Below, piece by piece: positions 55,301-64,000 of a stretch of 64,000 nt of DNA. Numbering within the stretch: position 1 is the stretch's first letter; each line of letters starts with the position of its first letter. The DNA comes from Bryum argenteum (Eukaryota; Streptophyta; Bryopsida; Bryales; Bryaceae), in NCBI GenBank assembly GCA_037043015.1, contig CM073323.1:21976758-22040757 (forward strand), written 5' to 3'. The notes beneath the pieces were generated by a model. It saw only the letters and a program-made list of their open reading frames with translations. It ran no database searches and was not told where the DNA came from. The position numbers and the translations under genes were made by a program.

Positions 55301-56995
55301 AGTCCTCCGCACGACCTTCCACCTCGCATACGCAAACCTCCAAACCGCTATGGTGAGTGGGTTTGCCCAGACCAACAGCCTCCATATGCTGGCATGGTGC
55401 ATTTGGGACAGCTCCCATCCGAACCTCCTATCGAGCCGCATACTTACCAAGAAGCTCTAAAGTCGGATGAATCCCAACACTGGCAGGATGCTATGACTCA
55501 GGAGTATAGCTCACTCATGAGCAATGGCACATGGACACTTAGCGAGCTACCGCCAGGACGTAAGGCCATCCAAAACAAATGGGTGTACCGCATCAAAATG
55601 GCTGCCGATGGCACTGTGAGCAGGTTCAAGGCACGACTTGTGGCGAAGGGGTTCTCGCAACGGGAGGGCGTCGATTATTCGGAAACGTTCTCACCTGTCG
55701 TCAAGTTCGACTCCATACGCACGATACTTTCCGTAGCTGCCGCTGAGGACCTGCAGTTGGTCCAGTTTGATGTTGAAACGGCTTTTCTCTATGGGGAGAT
55801 TGCAGAGGAAATCTACATGGCCCAACCAAGAGGTTTTGCTGACTCCACTTCACCTCACCTGGTATGCAAGCTCCACAAAGCGCTATATGGTCTGAAGCAG
55901 GCGTCTCGCGTATGGAACAAACGCTTCCATGATTTTTTAGTCCAGCACAGCTTAGCTCCAAGCCAGGCCGACCCCTGCGTCTACATCAGCCTTAGCGGGC
56001 CATCAATCATCCTGGCCCTGTTTGTTGACGATGGCATCATCGCATGTAGTGACCACCAGCGTATCAACAAAGTCATCGAGTCCATGCGCGGCATCTTCAA
56101 CATCACCACCGGCAATCCAGAAGTGTATGTCGGACTACACATTACGCGCAACAGAGCTGAGCGCACTCTTCAGCTTGACCAATCCCGTTACATCCATCGG
56201 AAGCTGCAACAGTACGGCTTTCTCGACTGCGCGCCACTCTCTGTGCCTGCTGACCCACATGTGCAACTCGACCTCGCATCATCCATCGACGAAGGTACGA
56301 ACCCGAGCTTCCCGTATTCTGAAATTATTGGCAGTCTTCAATTTGCCAGCCAAGGAACTCGTCTCGACATCACATACGCCACGGGACACCTCTCTAAGTT
56401 TTCACGGAATCCACGGCACAGTCACATCTCCGGCGTCAAGCGCGTGCTCAAATACCTCCGCGGCACCCCCGACATGCGCATCACCTATGCAGCTACTAGT
56501 CACCCGAACGAGATGCAAGCCTTCTGTGATGCAGATTACGCAGGTGACGCAGACGACCGCAAGTCCCGCTCTGGATTCGTCATCACACTGAACGGCGGAC
56601 CTGTAGCCTGGGGCAGCCGCAAACAAGGCTGCATTGCAGCCTCCACAACCGAAGCTGAATACATCGCCGCGCACCTGGCCTCCCAAGAGATCATCTGGAT
56701 GCGACAACTTCTTCACGACCTTGGACATCCGCAAATCACACCAACTGTTCTTCGCAGCGACAACCAGGCCGCAATACGCCTTGTGCGCAATCCAGAGTTT
56801 CACCGACGCACGAAGCACGTCGATGTCAAGTATCATATCATCCGTGATCACTTCCAGCAAGGGCACCTAACGCTGACGTATGTGTCCACCGTTGACAATG
56901 TAGCTGACGTCCTCACCAAACCACTTCCTCGCGATCGCTTCCAGCGTCTCACTAGCATCCTCGGCCTCACCACCCTCTCATGTGGCACCGGTTAA
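52397..56995 (+). CDS. Copia Gag-Pol polyprotein
   Basis: 1532 residues without a stop. The Gag part (UBN2-like, FYECKMDSSDTIASFLGKLE) is followed by a CCHC zinc knuckle CWKCGQLGHWAREC at about 246-259. The protease active site is YVDSGCTDHM (Asp about 300). The integrase has its zinc-binding part (WHKRLAHVHH...CTGCAYGK) and then D-D-E residues at about 514 (HCDICGP), 577 (RTDRGSEF) and 613 (NGAAERDN). A Pro/Ala/Gln linker with three copies of an AVAVGVQQ-type repeat follows at about 790-820. The reverse transcriptase runs from NKWVYRIKMAADG to the catalytic LFVDDGI (Asp about 1211). RNase H has CDADYAGD, STTEAEYIA and DNQAAIRLV. The ATG at 52397 is the first that precedes the Gag homology. 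Confidence 0.96.
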   Translation: MDANAELRNVKCYNGQNFHLWKFQLRAILLGHDLMGIVDGSVPKPTDTAAQAAWVRKDNQCISLLCKAIDESILEILMNCATSKAIWDKLKLLHDQSAHESVHHIQQRFYECKMDSSDTIASFLGKLEVIKSSLINMGDNSISDASLIAKVLANLPSAQYSSFLSAWDNVEDASRTLNNLTIRLLRHETRLKLEEKAAENIAVAYATTYNSSNQSSLSSANRPQLTYEQRQERRVQITERKKVTPCWKCGQLGHWARECPANQQDPTDLLPQSHTASKPPTHRAYMTTSSVADHSSWYVDSGCTDHMTNTREFFFKYTDISHEHRTVQGVGGILLEVVGVGDINVQVHLADREDFATLTDVLLVPRLGTSLFSSQRAAQKNIDTITSKHSCRLVTQEGEIVMSGVLTSKLYKLLITPLLPSDITALHVGSFGVVLQKDSLQPLDVWHKRLAHVHHDMLKKMSSRNTVEGLAILSRPGPPPFCTGCAYGKIHRCGFPFNDERQRQHATGDLVHCDICGPMSQPTVNGARYFILFKDDATGFRVVQCMAKKSEALRHFKDFVAQLTRETNNRVHRLRTDRGSEFTSSAFRDFLHQHGIAQEMTTPYTPEQNGAAERDNRTIMEAVRSMIYSANVHTKFWGEALHTAVYCLNRSGSRMLDGETPFERWHGVRPCVSHIRVFGSDAFIFIPTALRTKLSPKSTRGIFMGFSQHSKAYRIWVNSSKKIVESRDVLFDETSVLRGIYGETSGQAPVRTGPPPSLFFVDQAATRTSAPVHLPPVPMGGPPLGPPPVAVGVQQPAAVAVAVQQLAAVAVGVQQLAAARVELPHPAPVPESASADEVELTPADPADQSDPTSLEPANTFSNSSAHMSNSEAEPIEEIFGGPRDSVDATLAQWHDITFAKAEVCIPLSLTPAAEPSIQPEDHLQDADLHSAPPTYDNIELSTASLGEPIVDLSIDGNVVEIPDAPRGSSPPHDLPPRIRKPPNRYGEWVCPDQQPPYAGMVHLGQLPSEPPIEPHTYQEALKSDESQHWQDAMTQEYSSLMSNGTWTLSELPPGRKAIQNKWVYRIKMAADGTVSRFKARLVAKGFSQREGVDYSETFSPVVKFDSIRTILSVAAAEDLQLVQFDVETAFLYGEIAEEIYMAQPRGFADSTSPHLVCKLHKALYGLKQASRVWNKRFHDFLVQHSLAPSQADPCVYISLSGPSIILALFVDDGIIACSDHQRINKVIESMRGIFNITTGNPEVYVGLHITRNRAERTLQLDQSRYIHRKLQQYGFLDCAPLSVPADPHVQLDLASSIDEGTNPSFPYSEIIGSLQFASQGTRLDITYATGHLSKFSRNPRHSHISGVKRVLKYLRGTPDMRITYAATSHPNEMQAFCDADYAGDADDRKSRSGFVITLNGGPVAWGSRKQGCIAASTTEAEYIAAHLASQEIIWMRQLLHDLGHPQITPTVLRSDNQAAIRLVRNPEFHRRTKHVDVKYHIIRDHFQQGHLTLTYVSTVDNVADVLTKPLPRDRFQRLTSILGLTTLSCGTG

Positions 56996-57030
56996 CTTCT
57001 GAGCATTTGTTAGTCTCTTGCGAGTGGGAG

Positions 57031-57444
57031 TGTTGATATACTCCACCTCAGCACAATACGCAAGAGACTAACGAAACTGACAGCTGGACGTATAGCTGGA
57101 CGTATAGCAGCTGCAATCAGTGCCCTGTTTGAATGTCTCATCATGATGCAGATTCCCCCGCCTACCGGCCGTCACTGAGTAGTACTAGTTACAGGATTAG
57201 CTCTAGTATCTCTCTCTCTCTCCACTGAATTAGTGCTAAGGAAGCTGTGAGCTCCAAGATTCAGTGTGTGCCTTGTGTTAGTGGGAGCTAGGTTACTTCT
57301 GATGTACGCATTGTGCCAAGCTACTCTGATTTAATCTAAGTGTACGGGACTTTCTGCTTAAAACTGTGGATACTCTGTCAGTGATCCTTTGTCCAAGTGA
57401 ATGTTCAGCACGTGTCTCGGTAAAACTTTCCTCCTCCATCTACA
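57031..57444 (+). repeat. 3' LTR of the Copia element
   Basis: 414 bp reading the same as the 5' LTR. It is preceded by a purine tract suited to plus-strand priming and followed by the CTCCT target duplication. Confidence 0.95.
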
Positions 57445-58071
57445 CTCCTGCACTCTTGCCTCTTTAAGAAAAGTCTGGCCCCCTTTCACTTGTTGGCTTC
57501 CATCCATGAATAGGGATGTAACGAAATCAAATAAATGACTAGAAAGGAAGAGTACCTCCCTTATCTTATCAAGTAATAGTCAATTCATTCAAACGTACAC
57601 ACAAAAGATCCTAGACAAGCTTGAAAATTTGAAGTGTCACACCTTTTTCTTTATCCAAAGTTTGCTTTTGATACAATTTGTTGAGTTGGAATTTAAAACA
57701 TGTCTAATTCTTGTGATAAAAGTTGCATGTCTACTTACTTTTAGGATTTCGGAACATGGAACATGTTTCATCATTCAATCATTAACCAAGCGAATCATTT
57801 GAATTACCTAGTGTAGCATAATGCTTCAAACATTCATATAACGAGATAGAGCATTGATGTACGGTAATCGAAATAAATTGAAGACAATAAGATTACAATG
57901 TGTATCCTCCTTCCGGTAACTTGTTTACATCACGCCTAAACCCCTTAACCACTTTAATACTTTTCAAGGTTACCAATATGTTCAAGTAAGCATTTGCAAA
58001 AATAAGAAAAAAAAATCAACTTGTATGTACGAATGGCATTCTAAACTCGACAACATCAACAATCAACAATA
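57445..58071. other. Intergenic region between the Copia element and the DUF3755 gene
   Basis: AT-rich DNA with no gene. The part adjoining 58072 is presumably the 3' untranslated region of the minus-strand DUF3755 gene. Confidence 0.5.
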
Positions 58072-59969
58072 CTAGGCCGTTGATGGTTGAGGAGTAGGTT
58101 GCGGAAGAATGCTGTCTGCAAGCTCCGAATTCAACTTCACCGGCAGTGGAGGCATCTGGCTCATGATTCCCGGCATCGACATCATCCTGCAGTCAATAAA
58201 TAAATAAGAATGTTAAGATTCTCACATTCGTAACCAAGAAAGTGTCGGTAATTTTCTCTTACGAATGTTCGGAGAGCTCGAACACTATCAGTAAGAAGTA
58301 AGAAGACTAACAATAGAATCATTCTTCATTACCTTCAAAGATTCCATTTACAAATTCACGGCTCGAAATGTTTCTCGAAGCACTTTACGATGAGACTGTG
58401 TCGGTAGGTTCACTCTTGAGAATGTTTCAGTTCAAGGAAGAGATCTGTGTCGGTAGATTCACTCTTGAGAATGTTTCAATTCAAGGAAGAGATCGTACAT
58501 TCGTTGATAAGTGAGTCACTTTTAGAAACGAATGTGAGATGCTCATTGACACTTTCAATGATTCTAGTGGAAAGGTATGGTATTTCCACCAAGCGGATGA
58601 CTTTTTCCACCAGGCAGATTGACTCATTCTACTAAATTCCCACCAAGTCTAGTGTATTTTAGGGTTCGAAAGATGCTTACCCATTCAAGATGGCGTAAAT
58701 GTTGTCCCTGACCTGCACCAATAAGTCTGTATTCTCCTGGGCCTGTAATATCCACAAGAATGTTAATAGTCGAACGATTAACGATAGCTTTCATTCAGAT
58801 TGTGTAGAAGAGACTGGACCTGAGAGGCAGCAAGGTTGGCTCTGATCTTCAGAATGGCTTGCGAGTTCACCTCAAGCAGCTTGCCAGTAGTACCGCCAAT
58901 AGCTGCCAATATGAAAAACCCTAAAACCATGAATCCCAGCAATGAAGATAAAAGGCTTCTCAAGAGAGCAATGTTGAAAAGACAAAAATGTTGATGGAGA
59001 AGGAAAATAATGCCTTGACACAATCGAAGACCTTCAAAGGATATGCCGTCGTCGGTGTCCATGGGCGGTGGCGGTACAGTGTACATGGGCACCACCGACT
59101 GCTTCGCGAATGCCTGCAAATTCCCACCAGAAGTAAATCAACCTCTAACAACATCGACAATTTCATGAAAGCCGCATCAGCTTTCAATCGAGGTACCTTG
59201 TGGTCGTTACTCGTCTTCGACGCAAGCTCTTCAGCTTTTCGCTTAGCATCTTCATTTTTCTGCAAACATACCGCAACCTCGAATGGGTTTTCCTGACGAA
59301 GAAGATGAACTGCAGGCCTCTCGCATGATGGAAGTAATCGTTTAACGTATGCTTAAATGTTTATTCACAATACTTGATATTTACCAACTCTAAACAACCC
59401 TTTGAGGATGATGACCATACATACGTGCCTAAGAAAGAGATATCGAAACAAGCAGAATTCTGAGTCTCATTTTCAGGCAAGCATTCTTATGGTGCACACT
59501 ACTGCCTGAGAAATAAGAAAGATAAACAGTAGAAATGTCTGATACAACAGAGGTTCATTGAAACCAAATTCCTGAGTGAGCAAGCACTTACAGAGAGCCA
59601 GTGGCAGCGGAGAGCAACATCGCGGACAGTTTTGTCAGGCAGAAGGGCGGCGATCTTTAAGTATTTCGACATATTGCTCGACTCATTTGAGAATCTGCCA
59701 TCGGGTTTGATTGTGAAAAATTAAAGATAGGTCACACAAATTCGCAAAAAACATAAAAGAGAAAGATGGACAGCTGAAAGCATCGCAGCTTACTTGGTGA
59801 GATTTTCAGTAAGAATGGCTTGCTCGGAGGAGCTCCACTCCAAATCCGGGCCGATGTCATGCAAGAGCTGCAGCAGAGGGCGAGGATTGTCACCGCCATC
59901 TTCATTCATGGTGCCACCCTCCGATCCCCCGTCGCCACTACTCGCACTCATATTAGGTGGAGCACCCAT
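58072..59969 (-). CDS. Myb/SANT-like protein with DUF3755
   Basis: Seven exons, 59794-59969, 59592-59694, 59197-59259, 59032-59113, 58820-58902, 58681-58742 and 58072-58186, join in phase to 227 residues. The N-terminus is acidic and disordered; then DLEWSSSEQAILTENLTK and KYLKIAALLPDKTVRDVALR, ending CHWLS, form a single Myb/SANT-type helix-turn-helix (about residues 40-90). A Lys/Glu-rich KRKAEELASK and a proline stretch (PPPPMDTDDGISFE) lead into the DUF3755 core (GGTTGKLLEVNSQAILKIRA, NLAA, then VRDNIYAILNG) and the conserved end MPPLPVKLNSELADSILP. This matches a plant-specific family (Arabidopsis At3g07565-like, from memory) of unknown biochemical role, presumed nuclear. The ATG at 59969 gives the shortest leader; an upstream in-frame non-ATG extension was not used. 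Confidence 0.87.
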
Positions 59970-61881
59970 ATCCAAAACCAAACCCCTAATAACAAGGCTC
60001 TCTAAGCTAAGCTAAGCTAAGCTAACCGAAGCCTCGCAGTCGCCATAGCCCGATCGGTGAAGCTGCACTCATGGAGCCCGAATATGCTTGAGCCTGGGAA
60101 CAAATTGCAAGATTCTCGCCGATGCAAGCTTAACCCTAAAATGGAGAAGAAGTGGGTGATGAAGTGTTGAGGGAGGAGGGGGAGTTGTGATTGTTGGTTT
60201 TGTGTAAAAGTGGAGGTGCTTGAAGAGATGGCTATGGCGTGGTGCGCGCCATGGCCAGACAAGCGTGAGGTCTCGGTCGTCGTCGTCGGTCTCTCTCCCC
60301 CGCACGAGGACGTCACCGCAGGTTTGTTTGCTTTTTTCCAGTCCTTTTTGTCTTTTTGTTTTGCTTTTTGGTTGGGACCCTACAAAAAGTGCCCTGACAT
60401 ACTTTGCTTTGAGGGGGTGTGTTTTGGAGCAAGCAATTGGAATCAATTACACGGTACATGTTTTTTGATGAATAAACCATTTAGGGATGCTTTACATGGG
60501 GAATCAAGGCCAATAAATCTTCAAGCTGATTCACTCACATTTTCAGCCCTATGGGCCACTTGGAGAATACATTAACCCCTAAAGGCCCAAGAAAGCCGAA
60601 ATGGCTTTTTGGGGTTTCCGCAGAAAAAAAAGTCAGCTAACTTTGACCTTTATAATCTCAAAATTGGAAAAAAATTAACGGCTCAAATTTGATATATGAG
60701 TATAGGGTCAAGTTCACTTCAAGATCCTACGGTTGGATCTTCTAATGAATGCTTAGATTGAGTTTTTTTGGGCCTGAAGTAGAAGAGGGTCCTTTGTGAT
60801 AATTTAGACAATTTTGTATCAAGGGCCTTTAGGGGTTAAGTTATTGATCAAGTGGGGGCCAATTTTCCCATTTGTAGAAGGAAAAGTAAGCCATGGGGCC
60901 AATTGATGTTATTAACTACATTCCATGATTTTGATTTGTTCGCATTAAAAGTATTTTAGTGAAATAATGATATTGTGTTGAAATCAAGAAACAGCCTTAA
61001 TGATGACTTGGCACCTCGTGTAAAGTGGCCCATAGTGCAAAAAAACCATTTAGTGTCGTCCCCCTTAGTTTGCGTATTTCATCTTATTGGCTCCTTTGTT
61101 TGCGTATTTTATCTTATTGGCTGAACTTTTAAAATATGAGATACTTGATCAAGGAGAGAATAATCACATATAGTCCTTAAGAAGTGGAAAGTGTTTAGTC
61201 AAATTCCTATTTGAGAAGATGGGTTGTCTATCTTGCAAAGGTTGCATATGATATTTAAGAGTTACCTTTGTACTTTTTTTGGATGAATTCTCTATAATTG
61301 TTGAGCATGTTCCCTTCCTTATAATTATGCAAATTTAATTATGCAAATTTCCTATTGTTGTTATTTTGTTACGTTCATGATTGTGGTAAACAACACTATT
61401 TATTCATCTTATAATAGAATTGACTCATGATTGTGGTAAACAACACTATTTATTGGCTTATGATTATTGACAGGGAGGTCGGGTTATGGCGTTCCTACGA
61501 TAAAAACCACAAAAGGATTCCATTTTGGGCACACGGTGCCCAAAGATCGCCGTTGCTACCACCGCTTCTAGATATGTGAGAGGCTTGCCAAAAGTACAAA
61601 AGAAACAATGGAGTTCTCGAGTAGAGATGGTTCGTGAGCTGCTAAGTACAAATCCAAACCTTCGAGACTAATTTCTAAAATCTATACTCAAATGTGAATT
61701 TGTGAAGTCCAGGAGCAATTCTGTAACAGATACTCATTCCTCCGTAAGGACACCACCTTCATAACCGCTTAAATACAATATAAACCTACAGACCCTGAAT
61801 TACATGAGCAGCGATAATTCACCATCATAAGCTCCGAGACATTTGAAATATATGATACTCAGTGAAGAGTGTTGATCACGA
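59970..61881. other. Intergenic region, promoter side of the DUF3755 gene
   Basis: Just upstream of the DUF3755 ATG is AAGCTAAGCTAAGCTAAGCT (about 60005-60025), a short GCTAA repeat. Frames at 60069-60575 on both strands show no domain. Besides the MITE at 60572-60839 I see direct repeats TTTGCGTATTTCATCTTATT/TTTGCGTATTTTATCTTATT near 61071 and 61100, and CATGATTGTGGTAAACAACA at 61376 and 61427. Confidence 0.4.
60572..60839. mobile_element. Tourist/PIF-Harbinger-like MITE
   Basis: A perfect 17-bp terminal inverted repeat: TTAACCCCTAAAGGCCC at 60572-60588 and GGGCCTTTAGGGGTTAA at 60823-60839. The 268-bp size, lack of coding potential and TTA/TAA at the ends fit a Tourist-type MITE. The ends resemble those of 34863-35541. 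Confidence 0.7.
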
Positions 61882-64000
61882 TCATGTAGTGGCAGTTAGC
61901 TGACTTTGAAGGAAACTCATCACTGACAGACGCTGCAAAAGTGCAAGAGGACATGAGTTAAGAGCAGCTCTCCATCTAAGAGAAGGCTATAATAACAAAT
62001 GAGATGAGGGCAAAAGAGTCAGTTGCAGGCAGCATACCTTCTTCTCAAGAGCTGAGTTATCACCAGTTTTTGAAGGTGATAGACCTTCTAGTTTCTTCAA
62101 GGCTTCCTGAAAACCCTCCGTGGCAGCACTTTCTTTGCCCAAGGCGAAATCAACATCTGCAACTTTAGCCAGTGAAACTGCAACGTCTATAATCTGCAAC
62201 CAAACAAAGAACTCATCCAGTCAATCACAAAAATACAATCCATGATTTGTTATTTTAGAAATGTAATCCTTCTGAAAAGTCGGGCATACTATAACACGAA
62301 GTCCTAGTAAATGAGCACTGGAGACAAAACGTACCTGTGGAGACAGAGTAGTGAAATCGGGGGTGGCCTCCAGACGCACATTGAGGGCCCGTGCATAGAA
62401 AGCCCGAGCACTTTCCAAATCCTGGGCGTAGTACTTAAGGTCGCCAAGCTTGTTCAGTGAGACTGACAATGCATGCACCACCTAATCAAATGTGCACGAT
62501 TGCAGTTAGTGCGAAAATCGCTCCAAGTCTCACAAAAAATGGAATCCAAATTCATGACATGAATCCACCCCCACGCTCGTTACAATTTGAAGTACGAAGT
62601 AAGGAGCAGTACCTCGGCGTCCCTGTCAGAGAGCTTCATCAACACTTCTACACTTTCCTCATAATTTGCAATTGCTCCATCGATGTCTTGCATAGCACGG
62701 CTGCAGATCCAAAGTTGAACGGACAGTTGAAGTTTAGCTTTCTACCACTAAACAATGACTAAAAGATGAAATCAGAATACGACACCTAAGAAAACACTGA
62801 GATACGAGTATGGAAAGGTGTCTTCCAGAGTGAATTCGATGAATTACCAGCAATCACCAAGCATTCCCAGCAATGCGCCCAGTTGAGAGCAAGTCGTTGC
62901 ATTAGCGCCGGATCGTGCCAACTCTTCTCGACAGTCCGTCACACACAAACCCAGCCTTGCATTTGCACTTTCCAAATTCTTTCCCTCAAAAGCCTACGTG
63001 AAGCGAATTTCGTATGTTAGAAGAATTGATATAATCTATGACCTACAAAAACAACATTCAATTCTACATTGGCCGAGAAGAATCTATGCAGACAGCAGAG
63101 ATCTTCTCCTAAAGTATGCTCGTAAACACGGGGAGAGGAACACTCACCCTCATCGCTTGCGTCACTAAGAAACTTCCCCGATCAATGGAAACATCTTCAT
63201 ACTTCACATTACCAGGAGATGCCTCCTGATCACCAGACTGAGGAATAGGCCTCCTGATTCGAGCATGTCCTTCAACGAAACGGTCCACTAAACCTTGCAT
63301 GTCGGGATCCGGCTCAATGCTGTCGATATCAAGCCCACAGAGGGGACAATCTTGGAAACGCGATATACATGCCCTGCCACCAAATGAAGAAGAGCATGTA
63401 AACCGATGTTCGAACCAAGCATAGATGAAAGTGAAAATGTTAGCACAGTTGCTTATTGAACAACAAGTTAACTGCACAGCAATATTCCCAGGGCTTCGTT
63501 TCCCAACAGGACCCATCACCTCATGCGCTTACTTGGCCTTCAACTAACAAGTGATATATGCATCTAAAATTTAATAAACATCTAAAACCATTGATCCTTG
63601 AATGATAACGAGGTTGACAACTGTCACTTACAGCGGTCTAGAACCTCCTACTGAATGATTGGTTCTAGTCTCAAGAGCGTTTGGCTCCATATCAGAACAA
63701 TTGTCCATGAGTTTAAGCTTGTCTTGCGATCCCAAACGATGCAGACAATACACTCTATTTCCTTTTGCTTCTGCTTTCACGTTGAAGTATGAAACACTAA
63801 TCATTACCAACGCCTTTCATCACATAGCAAGAACTTAAGAGATACCTGCAATAAATATGACGGCAAGGAACACATCGGCTGCTATCGTAAAGAAGTGCGC
63901 GGCATAGCACGCAGCTGAAGGGCCCGATTTTGAATGAAACAGAGTCATAACCAAGAGGACATTTGCCTCCATCTGCTGGCTCAATCGTTTCTTCTTTCCT
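61882..64000 (-). CDS. NCA1: NO CATALASE ACTIVITY 1 (NCA1)-like catalase chaperone, 5' end beyond the window
   Basis: Visible exons on the minus strand: 63846 to beyond 64000, 63148-63373, 62848-62993, 62613-62700, 62335-62481, 62038-62193 and 61882-61932, all in phase. The first holds CPLGYDSVSFKIGPFSC and, with the second, a RING-like zinc finger: CVLC, then CRHIYCRAC across the splice, then CPLCG. After IDSIEPDPDMQGLVDRFVEG comes DRGSFLVTQAMR and a TPR-like helical domain: LGALLGMLGD, HALSVSLNKLGDLKYYAQDL, IIDVAVSLAKVADVDFAL. This is the order of Arabidopsis NCA1, a cytosolic protein that binds catalase, keeps it folded and raises its activity in stress and light responses. The C-terminus is slightly shorter than in Arabidopsis. 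The N-terminal CPFS-type repeats of the family would lie past 64000. Confidence 0.93.

Larger units (their letters stand above)
51789..57444 (+). mobile_element. Intact Copia (Ty1-type) LTR retrotransposon
   Basis: The element is 5656 bp and complete, with LTRs at 51789-52202 and 57031-57444, a primer-binding site, one long polyprotein frame and a polypurine tract (GAGTGGGAG at 57022-57030). The direct duplication CTCCT flanks it at 51784-51788 and 57445-57449. The LTRs read as identical over all 414 bp, which implies a recent insertion. The domain order protease-integrase-reverse transcriptase-RNase H defines the Copia superfamily. With intact LTRs and frame it is a candidate autonomous element. 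Confidence 0.97.

Noticed and set aside
60069-60575. Overlapping frames of about 120 residues upstream of the DUF3755 gene
   Set aside because: Composition is low complexity, no conserved motif is present, and the position suits a promoter and leader.

Overview
This window is nuclear DNA of a land plant. The evidence is a set of plant-specific, intron-containing genes: a MOS1-type BAT2-domain protein, a plant MAP kinase phosphatase MKP1, the APC/C subunit CDC27/HOBBIT, the plastid photosystem II factor Psb28 with a transit peptide, a secreted polyphenol oxidase, a Myb-like DUF3755 protein and the catalase chaperone NCA1. Secreted-type polyphenol oxidases in duplicated copies, moderately AT-rich intergenic DNA, GC-richer exons and many small DNA transposons suggest a non-seed plant (moss or liverwort). 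That placement is inference; species cannot be named from the sequence alone. I assembled gene models by hand from reading frame, GT/AG splice sites, codon phase and remembered family motifs. Phases are consistent across every intron in the models given.

Layout. Positions 1-860 hold a TA-flanked MITE and a tRNA-derived SINE. MOS1 is on the minus strand at 2886-10068 (eight coding exons), with a 5' leader near 10.5 kb and a small ORF behind it. 11.1-14.8 kb is AT-rich and empty. MKP1 (15743-17065) and CDC27 (19793-21931) are on the plus strand and each is one long exon. PSB28 is on the minus strand at 24144-25717 (two exons). 25.8-29.6 kb is intergenic with a piggyBac-like fragment and a GC-rich hairpin/minisatellite island. 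A complete three-exon polyphenol oxidase gene lies at 29650-32157 (minus). 32.2-38.1 kb is intergenic with a MITE nested in another MITE.

38157-44339 is a stack of three insertions, each with its own target-site duplication: a fold-back CACTA-like MITE; a 5.9-kb hAT element inserted in the MITE's right end (8-bp duplication CTAGTAGT); and a 1.29-kb solo-LTR-like sequence inserted in the hAT transposase exon (5-bp duplication GCTCC). The hAT element also carries two exons and an intron of a prolyl-tRNA synthetase gene upstream of its transposase. 45.4-47.1 kb holds a frameshifted F-box gene. 48.3-49.4 kb is a decayed, truncated second polyphenol oxidase, a same-orientation duplicate of the one 17 kb upstream.

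An intact Copia retrotransposon occupies 51789-57444. It has two 414-bp LTRs that read as identical, the 5-bp duplication CTCCT and an uninterrupted 1532-residue polyprotein. Its primer-binding site matches the anticodon arm of initiator tRNA-Met rather than the 3' end. The right end carries a seven-exon DUF3755/Myb-like gene (58072-59969) and NCA1 (61882 to beyond 64000), both minus strand.

The host genes are unrelated housekeeping, signalling and stress functions with no operon-like relationship. The distinctive content is the transposon record: nested insertions, gene capture by hAT, a recent Copia insertion with an unusual primer, and loss of a duplicated polyphenol oxidase.
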